Both the position numbers and the translations under genes were made by a program. A DNA stretch of 37,100 bases from a virus, in IMG/VR virus record IMGVR_UViG_3300030382_003101, positions 1-37,100 of that record. One strand, written 5' to 3'. This document shows, piece after piece, positions 25,153 to 32,059 of this stretch; the first letter of the stretch is position 1, and every line of letters starts with the position of its first letter. Under the pieces are notes generated by a model that was not told the DNA's origin, ran no database searches, and worked only from the letters and a program-made list of their open reading frames with translations.

Positions 25153-26481
25153 TTAATACCCTGTTATAGAACTACGTTGTCTGACAATCTGTTTACCCCT
25201 TCCTCTGCGTCTTCTGGATGCTTGCGATGGCCTATAGCTAACCACGAACATGCGAAGTGCATCTGCTCCATGATCCTCTACCTTGACTGGCATGTCTCTG
25301 CGTGGAGCGTTGGCATTCTTGGATTGTTCCATCCAACGATAATTCTCTATTTCACGAATAAGGTTCTCACAGTTCTCTGTGATGAAGAGCTTTGGCCTAC
25401 CATTTGAAGGGTTCACCTTGAGCAGTGCCTTTATCTCGTTTATCCCTGAAACAACCCATCCATGTTCACCTGGCTGTGTTTTAACAGCCGGAGTGATATA
25501 GAGACCTCTAGTAGCGTAATCGAGCATCTCTTGTTTACCGGATGGATCACCATAAGTGAGTCTGTAATCAAACTCTGTATGCTTAGATAATATCACACCT
25601 GAATGAAAATCTATAGTTTGTTCCCTCTGATAATACTCATCAAAGACAATTACTTCACCGTCTGCATTCACATGTATCCACAAACACGCTGTCGGATTAG
25701 TGGCTCCAAAGTCCATAGCTCTATACACTTCTGACCCTGGATTAGGTTTCCACTCTGGCATTAAGTGATGTGCTCTGTTCCATTCTTTGTAGACCATTCC
25801 TTCAAAACGAGTGAACTCTGCCATGTATTCTTGAGCAAACAGATCTTCACCCATGTCACTTTTAGCCTTCTCTATCTCAATATTAGGAACATATGGATTG
25901 TCATAACTGGTGTAATGAAAGGACTTGTATTCTTCATGATCCTTTGATCCTAGTTTATAGATGTTCCAGAAATGGTTGTATCCTTTTGGTGTTCCAATAA
26001 ACATTGCCCACCCTTCATGATCTGCTAAGGCTGGTCTGATAATTTCATCGAAGACGTTTGGTTTGATAGTTGCATACTCATCCAGTACCACTCCGTGTAA
26101 TCCCACACCTCGAAGGGAATCTTCTTTATCTGCCCCTTTAAGTTCAATAAGACTACCATTTCCAATTTCGACATATAACTCTGATTCATTCTTCTTCTTA
26201 ATTAACTCAGGTGGTAGTTTCATTAGCTGATCACTTAACATCCTCCATGCAATCATCTTAGCCTGGGAGTAAGTAGGGGCTATATACCAATAACGCCCTT
26301 TGGTAGTGACAAGAGCTTCTTCTAATAAATAGTTTATCGCCATCACTGTCTTACCTGTACGTCTTCCTAAGCAACAAACCTTATACCTGTGGTCATCATC
26401 AAGAATCTCCTTCTGTACTTGGTGTGGTGTCCACAGAACAACAACTTTTTTTTTCTCGTCACCATCTGGCAAATTCTCCAT
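25153..26481 (-). CDS. terL: terminase large subunit (packaging ATPase/nuclease)
   Basis: The motor pumps DNA into the prohead and cuts it. Visible are Walker A GRRTGKT (residues 39-45), an aromatic adenine-site WTPHQVQKEIL upstream, YWYIAPTYSQAKMIAWRML, Walker B with catalytic Glu in LHGVVLDEYA, and coupling motif FIGTPKGYNHFW. The RNase H-like nuclease has Asp in YRAMDFGATNPTACLWI, LTYGDPSGKQEML and DHGADALRMFV. I place the start at ATG 26481 (MENLPDGDEKKK), since the upstream 18 codons from 26535 lie inside the AP2 domain of the overlapping homing endonuclease gene. The overlap with that gene is 23 bases. It ends TAA-T-ATG into the portal gene. Confidence 0.92.
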   Translation of the reverse strand: MENLPDGDEKKKVVVLWTPHQVQKEILDDDHRYKVCCLGRRTGKTVMAINYLLEEALVTTKGRYWYIAPTYSQAKMIAWRMLSDQLMKLPPELIKKKNESELYVEIGNGSLIELKGADKEDSLRGVGLHGVVLDEYATIKPNVFDEIIRPALADHEGWAMFIGTPKGYNHFWNIYKLGSKDHEEYKSFHYTSYDNPYVPNIEIEKAKSDMGEDLFAQEYMAEFTRFEGMVYKEWNRAHHLMPEWKPNPGSEVYRAMDFGATNPTACLWIHVNADGEVIVFDEYYQREQTIDFHSGVILSKHTEFDYRLTYGDPSGKQEMLDYATRGLYITPAVKTQPGEHGWVVSGINEIKALLKVNPSNGRPKLFITENCENLIREIENYRWMEQSKNANAPRRDMPVKVEDHGADALRMFVVSYRPSQASRRRRGRGKQIVRQRSSITGY

Positions 26482-26935
26482 GTAATTCTTTAGCAGCATT
26501 TTTATAAACTCTATATGCATCTTTGGAGGAATCAAAAGAACCTAGGCTGATCCTTTTACCTTCTTTCATAATTCTAGCCCTCCATTTATTTTTTGCTTTA
26601 TCTAGATAAACCCCCTTGTAACCACTTGTATTATCCTTACTTCTTATTCGGTTCATCGCGTTTTGGGAGTATGTACAAACTCGTAAATTCGACTTTTGAT
26701 TATTTAGTGGATTACCATCAATGTGATCAATTACTTTTCCTTTAGGACAATTAATAAGCAAAGAGTGAGCTATCACTTGCTTCTTGCTAATTGTCGCTCT
26801 TGGATAATTGTCATGATATAAGTGCCACCTTCTTTTTTTTCTGTATTTCAATCGTCTATGTTTCGTTCGATAATTCAATAACTCAAAATCTTCATCGTCA
26901 ACATACATCGGAACCGACGCTCTTACTTTATACAT
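26459..26935 (-). CDS. HNH/AP2 homing endonuclease between terS and terL
   Basis: This protein of about 158 aa (starting MYKVRASVPMYVDDEDFE at 26935) has an N-terminal region common to phage HNH proteins (WHLYHDNYPRATISKK). The HNH core is VIAHSLLINCPKGKVIDHID followed by GNPLNNQKSNLRVCTYSQNA. A C-terminal AP2 domain follows (GYKGVYLDKAKNKWRARI, GSFDSSKDAYRVYKNAAKEL). It overlaps the end of terS by 8 bases and the start of terL by 23, so it was fitted into the terS-terL junction. An upstream ATG at 27052 lies inside terS and is less likely. It is a paralogue of the endonuclease spanning the map ends. Confidence 0.87.
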   Translation of the reverse strand: MYKVRASVPMYVDDEDFELLNYRTKHRRLKYRKKRRWHLYHDNYPRATISKKQVIAHSLLINCPKGKVIDHIDGNPLNNQKSNLRVCTYSQNAMNRIRSKDNTSGYKGVYLDKAKNKWRARIMKEGKRISLGSFDSSKDAYRVYKNAAKELHGEFARW

Positions 26936-27224
26936 TGTCACTGGAATGATCTTCTTTTCCATCACCTCGTTTAATAATATATTCCAAAAGCTCCATCTTA
27001 CCATCCATATCAACGGGCTGAGTAGCTTTCCCCATAAGCTGATCAAATACATAGCTGATCATTCTAGCGTCTCCAGCCCTTACTTTACTGATGGTCTTTT
27101 CTAACAACAAATCTAATTTCTCTCCAGTCCAAGCTTCATTAAATGCCTTGCGGAATGGATTAGATACACTTCCTTTTGGTCGTCCACCAAGTTTACCGTT
27201 TTGTCGTGATGCATCTCCTGGCAT
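26928..27224 (-). CDS. terS: terminase small subunit-like protein (DUF5681-like start)
   Basis: This 98-aa protein begins NGKLGGRPKGSVSNPFRKAF, the glycine/arginine-rich start of DUF5681-type phage proteins found at the small-subunit position. A helical part follows (EKLDLLLEKTISKVRAGDAR and MISYVFDQLMGKATQPVD). Its place before terL fits DNA recognition for packaging. The C-terminus (RGDGKEDHSSDNV) meets the homing endonuclease start and may have been altered by its insertion. The role is inferred from context. Confidence 0.65.
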   Translation of the reverse strand: MPGDASRQNGKLGGRPKGSVSNPFRKAFNEAWTGEKLDLLLEKTISKVRAGDARMISYVFDQLMGKATQPVDMDGKMELLEYIIKRGDGKEDHSSDNV

Positions 27225-27231
27225 AGGTTGG

Positions 27232-27408
27232 TTAGGTAGTTTTCCTAAGGCTTATTACTAGCTCACTGCCCCTTAGAGCCGTTAAATCAACAATCTTGGC
27301 TGGATCATCGAAATATAGATCCAACATGATACGAACGCATCCTGAGTCTTCACCATCAATCCTGATAGCACTCTGAAGTGGTGGAATGGCTGCTAAAGCT
27401 TCAAGCAT
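27232..27408 (-). CDS. small protein (58 aa), unknown
   Basis: The frame reads MLEALAAIPPLQSAIRIDGE, with DSGCVRIMLDLYFDDPAKIV and an end ELVISLRKTT. It looks like one small alpha/beta unit. It starts with TAA-T-ATG after the membrane-protein gene at 27410, which supports translation. No family is recognised; it belongs to the packaging end of the operon. Confidence 0.6.
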   Translation of the reverse strand: MLEALAAIPPLQSAIRIDGEDSGCVRIMLDLYFDDPAKIVDLTALRGSELVISLRKTT

Positions 27409-27409
27409 A

Positions 27410-27565
27410 TTATATTTCTAAAGTAATCTTACCATTAAAAAATAAATAAACGCCAATAATAATTACTCCAGGTATGATTATGAATATAAACAAACTCTTA
27501 ATATCCTCCCAAAGATACATGCCAAACAATATTATTCTTACAAATATATTCTCCTTATCCTCCAT
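27410..27565 (-). CDS. small membrane protein (51 aa)
   Basis: The frame has a short charged start (MEDKENIFVRIILFGMYLWE) and one strong membrane segment (SLFIFIIIPGVIIIGVYLFF). Its start ATGGAGGATAAGGAG overlaps the end of the gene at 27555 by 11 bases. Together with that gene it forms a pair of small membrane proteins between the replication and packaging genes. Function is unknown. Confidence 0.6.
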   Translation of the reverse strand: MEDKENIFVRIILFGMYLWEDIKSLFIFIIIPGVIIIGVYLFFNGKITLEI

Positions 27566-27752
27566 AATTAGTACCTGCAACGAATGCTGTTAAAATTAAT
27601 GCTAATACTAATACAATACCAGGAAACCCCAACCACATGATATGCCTTTTACGCTTACTAACTCTAATAGCAGTAAACCCTAATATTACCCAAACAAACC
27701 CTACCATTGTAAAGAACCATCCTACTAGTATTACATTCTTAATTACTTCCAT
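27555..27752 (-). CDS. small membrane protein with two membrane segments (65 aa)
   Basis: Segments are VILVGWFFTMVGFVWVILGF (about residues 7-27) and LGFPGIVLVLALILTAFVAG (about 41-60), joined by a basic loop (RVSKRKRH). Such small two-pass proteins can be superinfection-exclusion or holin-type proteins. The main lysis genes are elsewhere, so exclusion or an unknown membrane role is as likely. It is the first gene after the repeat-rich patch. Confidence 0.65.
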   Translation of the reverse strand: MEVIKNVILVGWFFTMVGFVWVILGFTAIRVSKRKRHIMWLGFPGIVLVLALILTAFVAGTNYGG

Positions 27753-27814
27753 ATAAAAATTTCGCGTTATATATTCTAGGCAACTCCTTGTTCTTTTCCT
27801 TTAGAGGAAAAACA

Positions 27815-27990
27815 GAGTTACCACCCTATATATAGAGAGAGAAGTGGTAACTTCTTCTCTCTTTTTTATACCTGATGAGAGTAACTCACTAGTGGTAACC
27901 GTTGATTCTACGCTAACCTTACATGAGTTTTTTGATTCTCCTGCAAGAGAGTTACCAACCCCGGTAACTCGAATTATGAGTTACCACCCC
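27815..27990. repeat. cluster of GAGTTACCACC-type repeats in both orientations (candidate replication origin or operator array)
   Basis: The motif GAGTTACCA(A/C)CC or its complement occurs at 27815-27825, 27844-27853 (GTGGTAACTT, inside palindrome GAAGTGGTAACTTC), 27879-27887 (GAGTAACTC), 27892-27900, 27949-27960, 27963-27970 and 27978-27990. The 220-base stretch 27753-27973 has no gene. It borders the replication ATPase gene, and the last copy lies in its final codons. Iteron-like origins and repressor arrays look like this. Confidence 0.6.
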
Positions 27991-29200
27991 CCTTTGAGCC
28001 AATTAGCATCCAAAGAGGTGAAATATTGTCCAAAATACCCCTCTTTTTTAGTTGACTCAAGCTCTTCTTTAAAGTTCCATCAGTTACACCTGCAAATTCA
28101 TCTTTTAATTCATCAAGTGTTTTTGCTCCATCACGCAGAGTATACTGAATTCTCTTTTTTAATGGAAATTCCGATCCCCATTCCTCAGACAACGCTCCTC
28201 GCTTGATTTCCACCTTATCCTCTCCAAACCAAACCCTCACTCCTACAGGAGAGCTTAAGTGACCATTATTGTTCTTCCTGTGAAATAATCCTACCTGAAG
28301 TGCGCGTGATTCATGTTCGTTTTCTGCCTTGATATTCCATATAGATCGTGGGGAGTTCCAAAAGAATACACTTCCAAATGGATAATTTCCACCTTCAGCC
28401 TTTGTTTCGTGTGCAATTGTTAGGCTTGTAGTCCCAATAGATGCAAGAGCATTAAAGAACCTAATTGCATTTTCTGCCTCCTCTGGCCTACCACCACAAG
28501 CAAGAGCGGCTGAATCTATAATAAGAAATTCAATATCGTGTTTTTTTACAAGCTTCTTTAATACGGGGACCGAGTCGTGAAGGGGCATGCCTTTAGGTGA
28601 GAAATACCAAATTGCATTTTCAGGAATATCAGGATTTAATTGACGTAATCGCGAGGCGATAGTTCCTCTAGTTGCTTCATAGTCAACAAACATTGTCCTA
28701 TAAGTTCTTGTAGGTACATGTCCTAAAAACTCCTCACCCATAGCCAAGCTGAGTGCCATTTTAAGAGAAAGATACGTCTTACTCGTTCCACCTTTTCCAA
28801 ATAAGATATTAGGGCCACCTGAAACTATCATATTTGGAATTAGCCAATCTGCTTCTTCATCCTTCTCATTAACAGAGAATAAGTCGACACTACGATCCTC
28901 TTCTTCAAGGAAACGTTTCAATCCAGAACAAGCATTATTTAGAATCCTTTCCCACTGGATATCTCCAGAAATAGTACGTTTTAAGGCTCTGGATATTGAT
29001 TCTCTTTGTGATAAAGATGCTATATTAAGACGACTATCAAAGGTGTCGATAAGATCATCGCTAAAATAAAGATCAATTATTATTTCGCACTGAATGTCAT
29101 TACGTACTGATATAGGATTTTTGAATTGAATCAATACTCTTCCGTTTTCAGAATCATCTTCATAATAATAATGCTCATCATGACGAGTTATGTCGAACAT
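27974..29200 (-). CDS. RecA-fold replication ATPase, RepA/AAA_25-like
   Basis: This 408-aa protein is a probable replicative helicase or helicase-like ATPase. A 120-residue N-terminal domain of unknown type precedes the ATPase core. The core has Walker A GKGGTSKT (135-142) in NILFGKGGTSKTYLSLKMAL, FVDYEATRGTIASRLRQL, Walker B FLIIDSAALACGG and TSLTIAHETKAEGGNYPFGS, the order of the RepA/AAA_25 group. A C-terminal winged helix (KTLDELKDEFAGVTDGTLKK) ends in GGGNS. The start at ATG 29200 has a good Shine-Dalgarno (GGAGG, 8 bases upstream); an ATG at 29224 lacks one. It overlaps the repeat cluster at its 3' end, which fits an initiator acting at that site. Confidence 0.8.
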   Translation of the reverse strand: MFDITRHDEHYYYEDDSENGRVLIQFKNPISVRNDIQCEIIIDLYFSDDLIDTFDSRLNIASLSQRESISRALKRTISGDIQWERILNNACSGLKRFLEEEDRSVDLFSVNEKDEEADWLIPNMIVSGGPNILFGKGGTSKTYLSLKMALSLAMGEEFLGHVPTRTYRTMFVDYEATRGTIASRLRQLNPDIPENAIWYFSPKGMPLHDSVPVLKKLVKKHDIEFLIIDSAALACGGRPEEAENAIRFFNALASIGTTSLTIAHETKAEGGNYPFGSVFFWNSPRSIWNIKAENEHESRALQVGLFHRKNNNGHLSSPVGVRVWFGEDKVEIKRGALSEEWGSEFPLKKRIQYTLRDGAKTLDELKDEFAGVTDGTLKKSLSQLKKRGILDNISPLWMLIGSKGGGNS

Positions 29201-29204
29201 TGTC

Positions 29205-29378
29205 TTATCCTCCATATATAGCATTTAATTGATTTCTTATTTCTTGTGTGAACCAGTTTTTATTTCCTAGATGAGCGAACCAAAACTTCTTCGTGTGTTT
29301 GTCGTATGGAAGATCATAGATAAATTTATTAAGTACATTGATTTCAATGCTTCCATTTTTTAGAAAAACTTTTTGCAT
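29205..29378 (-). CDS. small protein (57 aa), first gene of the replication operon
   Basis: The frame starts MQKVFLKNGSIEINVLNKF and continues IYDLPYDKHTKKFWFAHLGN, ending NQLNAIYGG. Its last codons contain the GGAGG ribosome site of the ATPase gene, so the two are coupled. It starts just 3' of the structured element at 29392-29472. I recognise no family. Confidence 0.55.
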   Translation of the reverse strand: MQKVFLKNGSIEINVLNKFIYDLPYDKHTKKFWFAHLGNKNWFTQEIRNQLNAIYGG

Positions 29379-29391
29379 ATAAACAAAATTA

Positions 29392-29472
29392 AAATGCCCA
29401 GTGCAAGAGGTCTGCTACGGTACATCGTGAACCGCTCAGAGGATCTCTGAAGACCCCTTGCGATGAGCATTT
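29392..29472 (-). promoter_or_regulatory. multi-helix leader RNA / cruciform upstream of the replication operon
   Basis: Nested helices are AAATGC (29392-29397) with GCATTT (29467-29472), and GCAAGAGGTCT (29403-29413) with AGACCCCTTGC (29451-29461, one mismatch). The closed region holds two hairpins, CGGT/ACCG (29418-29421 with 29431-29434) and CAGAG/CTCTG (29437-29441 with 29445-29449). This is a closed multi-arm junction ending 14 bases before the first start codon. It looks like a cis-acting RNA, but it matches no riboswitch I know. Confidence 0.5.
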
Positions 29473-29499
29473 AAATTATATGATGTTTTTAGCAATCTA

Positions 29500-29505
29500 A
29501 TTATA
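29500..29505 (-). promoter_or_regulatory. extended -10 box of leftward replication promoter
   Basis: The minus strand reads TATGGTATAAT with TATAAT at 29505-29500 and a TG one base upstream, an extended -10. A transcript from it would include the whole structured leader. No good -35 is visible. It faces away from the rightward promoter at 29560-29565. Confidence 0.5.
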
Positions 29506-29559
29506 CCATAGTTTTATATCTAAATGTGGATAAATAGAATTATTTTGGCGAGATCTTGA

Positions 29560-29565
29560 TATAAT
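29560..29565 (+). promoter_or_regulatory. extended -10 box next to a start codon (near-leaderless transcript)
   Basis: CTTGATATAAT gives TATAAT with TG one base upstream. The ATG of the next gene is only seven bases after the box, at 29573. Transcription would start at or just before the start codon, so the mRNA would be leaderless or nearly so. No Shine-Dalgarno is present. Confidence 0.5.
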
Positions 29566-29572
29566 AGAGTAT

Positions 29573-29734
29573 ATGAAAGACGAACCCTTTATGTGTATCA
29601 ATAGATGTACCGATAGCCCGCACAAGGCTTTTGGTTATTGTATTCGTTGTTATAATGCTATGTACCACCACTATGTGAGAAAGCCTGATAGAGATTCTCA
29701 TAAAGACATCTTTAAAATATCTCTAAATAAATAA
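29573..29734 (+). CDS. small Cys/His zinc-binding protein (53 aa)
   Basis: The frame reads MKDEPFMCINRCTDSPHKAF, GYCIRCYNAMYHHYVRKPDR and ends ISLNK. The pattern C-x3-C ... C-x2-C is a small zinc knuckle that resembles the N-terminal zinc motif of the convergent HNH protein at 29735-30355. The two genes end back to back. It may be a DNA-binding regulator. It sits behind the -10 box at 29560. Confidence 0.55.
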   Translation: MKDEPFMCINRCTDSPHKAFGYCIRCYNAMYHHYVRKPDRDSHKDIFKISLNK

Positions 29735-30355
29735 TTACTTATATGCAATTATTTGTTGAACACGTTGCCTAGATATATTATAAATTTCTCCTATTTGTTT
29801 ATATGTTTTTCCTTCATTACGATAAACTTGCATTTCAGCTTGTCGTGCTAACATTCGTTCCCTGATCTCTAATTTGCGTTGTTTCTTTTCTATAGCTATA
29901 TCTTTTTTATATTGAATCATGCGCTCCTTTGAATCCCGATTCATCTTTTCAAGTTCTAAAATATTTTTTGGTAAAATAATTTCATTGTTTCTATGCCATT
30001 CTGAATGGTGTAATTGACAAAGCCATCTTACATTCAACCAATCCTTTTTAAGGTACGAATCATGGTGTGCTTGAGCTCCTTTTTTAGAACATATTTGGCA
30101 ATATTGACGCTGTAATATTCCAGATTTAATTTTATCTCTTACATAACCATTCGCTTTTTCTTTCCAACGAGTTGTTGGATTAGAATAATAATCATTCATG
30201 CGCCATTTGCGTTTATAAGCATTTAACTTTTTTTTATTTTTCTTTCTATATTCCCTTGCATACTCCCTATAACAATCTAAACAACGAGCATTATTTGGAT
30301 GACATTCTTTTTCCAGACAAGTGGGACAAACTCTCTTACCATTTATTGTTGGCAT
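29735..30355 (-). CDS. HNH endonuclease with N-terminal zinc motif and C-terminal helix-turn-helix
   Basis: This 206-aa protein has an N-terminal Cys cluster (VCPTCLEKEC and RCLDCYREYAREYRKK), then an HNH nuclease core with CQICSKKGAQAHHDSY and WLCQLHHSEWH (zinc-bound HNH type). A coiled segment follows, then a helix-turn-helix (YKQIGEIYNISRQRVQQI). The sequence-specific DNA-binding end plus nuclease suggests a homing endonuclease. It stands alone on the minus strand between the two early promoters, outside the main operons, which is usual for such intruders. Start context is GTTATATG. Confidence 0.83.
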   Translation of the reverse strand: MPTINGKRVCPTCLEKECHPNNARCLDCYREYAREYRKKNKKKLNAYKRKWRMNDYYSNPTTRWKEKANGYVRDKIKSGILQRQYCQICSKKGAQAHHDSYLKKDWLNVRWLCQLHHSEWHRNNEIILPKNILELEKMNRDSKERMIQYKKDIAIEKKQRKLEIRERMLARQAEMQVYRNEGKTYKQIGEIYNISRQRVQQIIAYK

Positions 30356-30401
30356 ATAACTTTCTATCGAATAACGATACTATTATATATATAATGTAAA
30401 G

Positions 30402-30413
30402 TCCTTACAAGGA
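30402..30413. promoter_or_regulatory. candidate operator (inverted repeat) upstream of the early promoter
   Basis: TCCTTACAAGGA is a 5-bp perfect inverted repeat with a 2-base centre. It is flanked by AAG and TAACTT, which extend the symmetry roughly. It lies 25 bases upstream of the -35 box of the strong rightward promoter, a place typical for repressor or activator binding. No phage repressor gene is recognised. Confidence 0.35.
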
Positions 30414-30437
30414 TAACTTAACTGTTAATAACTTCTC

Positions 30438-30465
30438 TTGACACCTTCTTTAGAGGAGGTATAAT
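30438..30465 (+). promoter_or_regulatory. strong sigma70-type early promoter
   Basis: TTGACA (30438-30443) and TATAAT (30460-30465) match both consensus boxes exactly with a 16-base spacer. It is the clearest promoter in the window and drives the rightward unit starting at 30498. This implies that the host polymerase with a housekeeping sigma reads early genes. Confidence 0.85.
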
Positions 30466-30497
30466 ACAAGTATTAAACAAGCTAACTTGATAAGCCT

Positions 30498-30665
30498 ATG
30501 AAGAAATCTAAACCATCTGTAATCAACACCGCCTTTGTGCCGAGTGTTGATTTTTGTGAGGACTGTGGTTACATCGTTGCATTACCTCATCTATTTTGTG
30601 AAGATAAATTTATTATCGAAGCTGATATAGAAATCGACTTCATTAACCCGGAGGATTATGTTTGA
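30498..30665 (+). CDS. small acidic protein (55 aa), first rightward gene
   Basis: The frame starts MKKSKPSVINTAFVPSVDF, has a CEDCGYIV knuckle with a later Cys, and ends in an acidic tail (EADIEIDFINPEDYV). It follows the early promoter by about 30 bases and overlaps the next gene by eight. Immediate-early position and small acidic nature suit a host-takeover or regulatory role, but no family is recognised. Confidence 0.6.
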   Translation: MKKSKPSVINTAFVPSVDFCEDCGYIVALPHLFCEDKFIIEADIEIDFINPEDYV

Positions 30666-30822
30666 ACCAAACTACAGCGAGTGGAGTAGGAGGATGCATC
30701 AAGATAAGCAACTGAGAACTCTAAGACGAATAAATATTGTACTCGCAATGATAATGATCACACTTATAACTATTAAAGCAAAACAATTGTATGACCTCTC
30801 GAACATTTATACAGGCAGCTAA
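30658..30822 (+). CDS. small membrane protein (54 aa)
   Basis: The frame has a basic amphipathic N-terminus (MFEPNYSEWSRRMHQDKQLR) and one membrane segment (INIVLAMIMITLITI). A good GGAGG ribosome site lies inside the end of the preceding gene. Function is unknown; small early membrane proteins are often involved in host take-over or exclusion. Confidence 0.6.
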   Translation: MFEPNYSEWSRRMHQDKQLRTLRRINIVLAMIMITLITIKAKQLYDLSNIYTGS

Positions 30823-30847
30823 TAAGGAGAAGTATAGAGAGGACGAA

Positions 30848-31063
30848 ATGACAGAAGGTCAGAAGAGAAAGATTAGTTATGAACTATCAAGACACGGCAT
30901 CAAAGGAGAAGAGATGAACTGGGAGAAGTTAGACAAGTTCCTATGTATGGGAATCATTGACAAGTTAGTATCAGGATCTCCCTGGAGAGCTATGCAGGAA
31001 ATGCAAGACCACGGATTCATCTTCAGCAAACACGATTGGGATAAAGCATTTAAAATAAAATAA
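30848..31063 (+). CDS. hypothetical early protein (71 aa)
   Basis: Starting at ATG 30848, with AGAGAGGA just upstream, it reads MTEGQKRKISYELSRHGIKG, has a helical middle and ends HGFIFSKHDWDKAFKIK. An upstream in-frame ATG at 30791 would add 19 residues inside the preceding membrane-protein gene. It joins the next gene with TAA-T-ATG. The first helix recalls small phage recombination-associated proteins, but I claim no family. Confidence 0.6.
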   Translation: MTEGQKRKISYELSRHGIKGEEMNWEKLDKFLCMGIIDKLVSGSPWRAMQEMQDHGFIFSKHDWDKAFKIK

Positions 31064-31064
31064 T

Positions 31065-31457
31065 ATGAGTGATTCACCAATTTGCCAACATCATAATCAA
31101 GCGATGACCTGGAAGACAGGAACATCTAAAGCAGGTAAACCATATGCCTTCTGGTCATGTAGTCAGAAAGAAGCAGATGGTAGCTGGTGTAGCTTCAAGC
31201 TCCCCTATGGAACGCCAGGCCCATCAAACACAGTAAAGTTTGCAGCCGAGCTAGACAAGTCTGCTAACCAAATGGACAAACAAGATAGAGATAAAATCAT
31301 CACACGCTTGGCTATCGCTAAGAGCCTTATAGAGGCCGGCCATAAGTTCAGCACTGAGACAAAGTTTCAAGCAGAGCAATGGTTGGCGTGGGCGGAGGAA
31401 AGAAAACTATTAGACAATGCACCGCCTCCTGTAGATTATGAGGATGTCAACTTATGA
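31065..31457 (+). CDS. zinc-ribbon protein, possible single-stranded DNA or replication accessory protein (130 aa)
   Basis: The N-terminal 45 residues form a zinc ribbon of topoisomerase type: CQHHNQAMTWKTGTSK then YAFWSCSQKEADGSWC. The rest is helical (ITRLAIAKSLIEAGHKF, FQAEQWLAWAEERKLL). It is encoded just before RusA, so a DNA replication or recombination role is plausible. The stop overlaps the next start (ATGA). Confidence 0.65.
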   Translation: MSDSPICQHHNQAMTWKTGTSKAGKPYAFWSCSQKEADGSWCSFKLPYGTPGPSNTVKFAAELDKSANQMDKQDRDKIITRLAIAKSLIEAGHKFSTETKFQAEQWLAWAEERKLLDNAPPPVDYEDVNL

Positions 31458-31612
31458 ATGAAATTCCTAAGAAAGAATTAAGAAGACGTAAACACCAAAC
31501 AGAGGGTCAAATTAAAGCTCTCAAGTTTGTAGAAAATGTTGTAGGTAATAAAATCCAAAGAGAGTTTGATGCACTAGATGAGATAACACTTAAATTAATG
31601 AATGATAAATAA
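31454..31612 (+). CDS. small basic helical protein (52 aa)
   Basis: The frame reads MNEIPKKELRRRKHQTEGQI, KALKFVENVVGNKIQREFD and ends KLMNDK. It overlaps the preceding zinc-ribbon gene by four bases (ATGA), a classic coupling. It is probably DNA-binding by charge; no family is recognised. A 95-base gap without gene follows. Confidence 0.55.
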   Translation: MNEIPKKELRRRKHQTEGQIKALKFVENVVGNKIQREFDALDEITLKLMNDK

Positions 31613-31707
31613 CTATACTGCTGGGATAATCGCGCGCTGACTTTTTCTCTTCTCGACAGGGGAGATTTATAGAAAAAAGATGCAAACGACATCCTGGCAA
31701 TATTTAT

Positions 31708-32058
31708 ATGATTCGCGTTTCTATACCAGGAAGATTTCCAACACTTAACCAATATCGTAATTGGAATCATTGGCAGCACTCTAAGCAGAAAAATACCTTC
31801 TCAGAGTCCATAGAATTAGCTCTCATCGCTTTTAAAGTAAAAGATGTGTCTATCCCCATGATTCTCAATGTAACAGCTTATACTACAAGAATGAGAGATG
31901 TTGATAATTGCGTCATTGCTGCTAAATACTTTTTAGATGTTTTAAAGAAACAAGGATTAATTCCTGATGATAATCCGAAATACGTTAAATCACTAATTCT
32001 TCAATGGAAGAAAGCAAAGTCTTTTAAAGACGAGAAAACCGTCTTCATTATTCAATAA
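31708..32058 (+). CDS. rusA: RusA-type Holliday junction resolvase
   Basis: The enzyme cuts four-way DNA junctions formed during phage recombination or replication. This 116-aa protein fits the family length (about 120). Acidic metal ligands are visible in MRDVDNCVIAAKYFLD (D64, D66, with K73) and LIPDDNPKYV (D87/D88), as in RusA. The N-terminal GRFPTLNQYRNWNHW matches the family start. It joins the next gene with TAA-T-ATG. Confidence 0.85.
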   Translation: MIRVSIPGRFPTLNQYRNWNHWQHSKQKNTFSESIELALIAFKVKDVSIPMILNVTAYTTRMRDVDNCVIAAKYFLDVLKKQGLIPDDNPKYVKSLILQWKKAKSFKDEKTVFIIQ

Positions 32059-32059
32059 T

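Noticed and set aside
27815-27990. CRISPR-like array
   Set aside because: Motif copies are short, in both orientations and irregularly spaced, with no constant spacers; more like iterons or operators.
29437-29461. Hammerhead ribozyme (CTGAAGA string at 29447-29453)
   Set aside because: The second conserved core (GAAA after stem II) and the third stem are missing.
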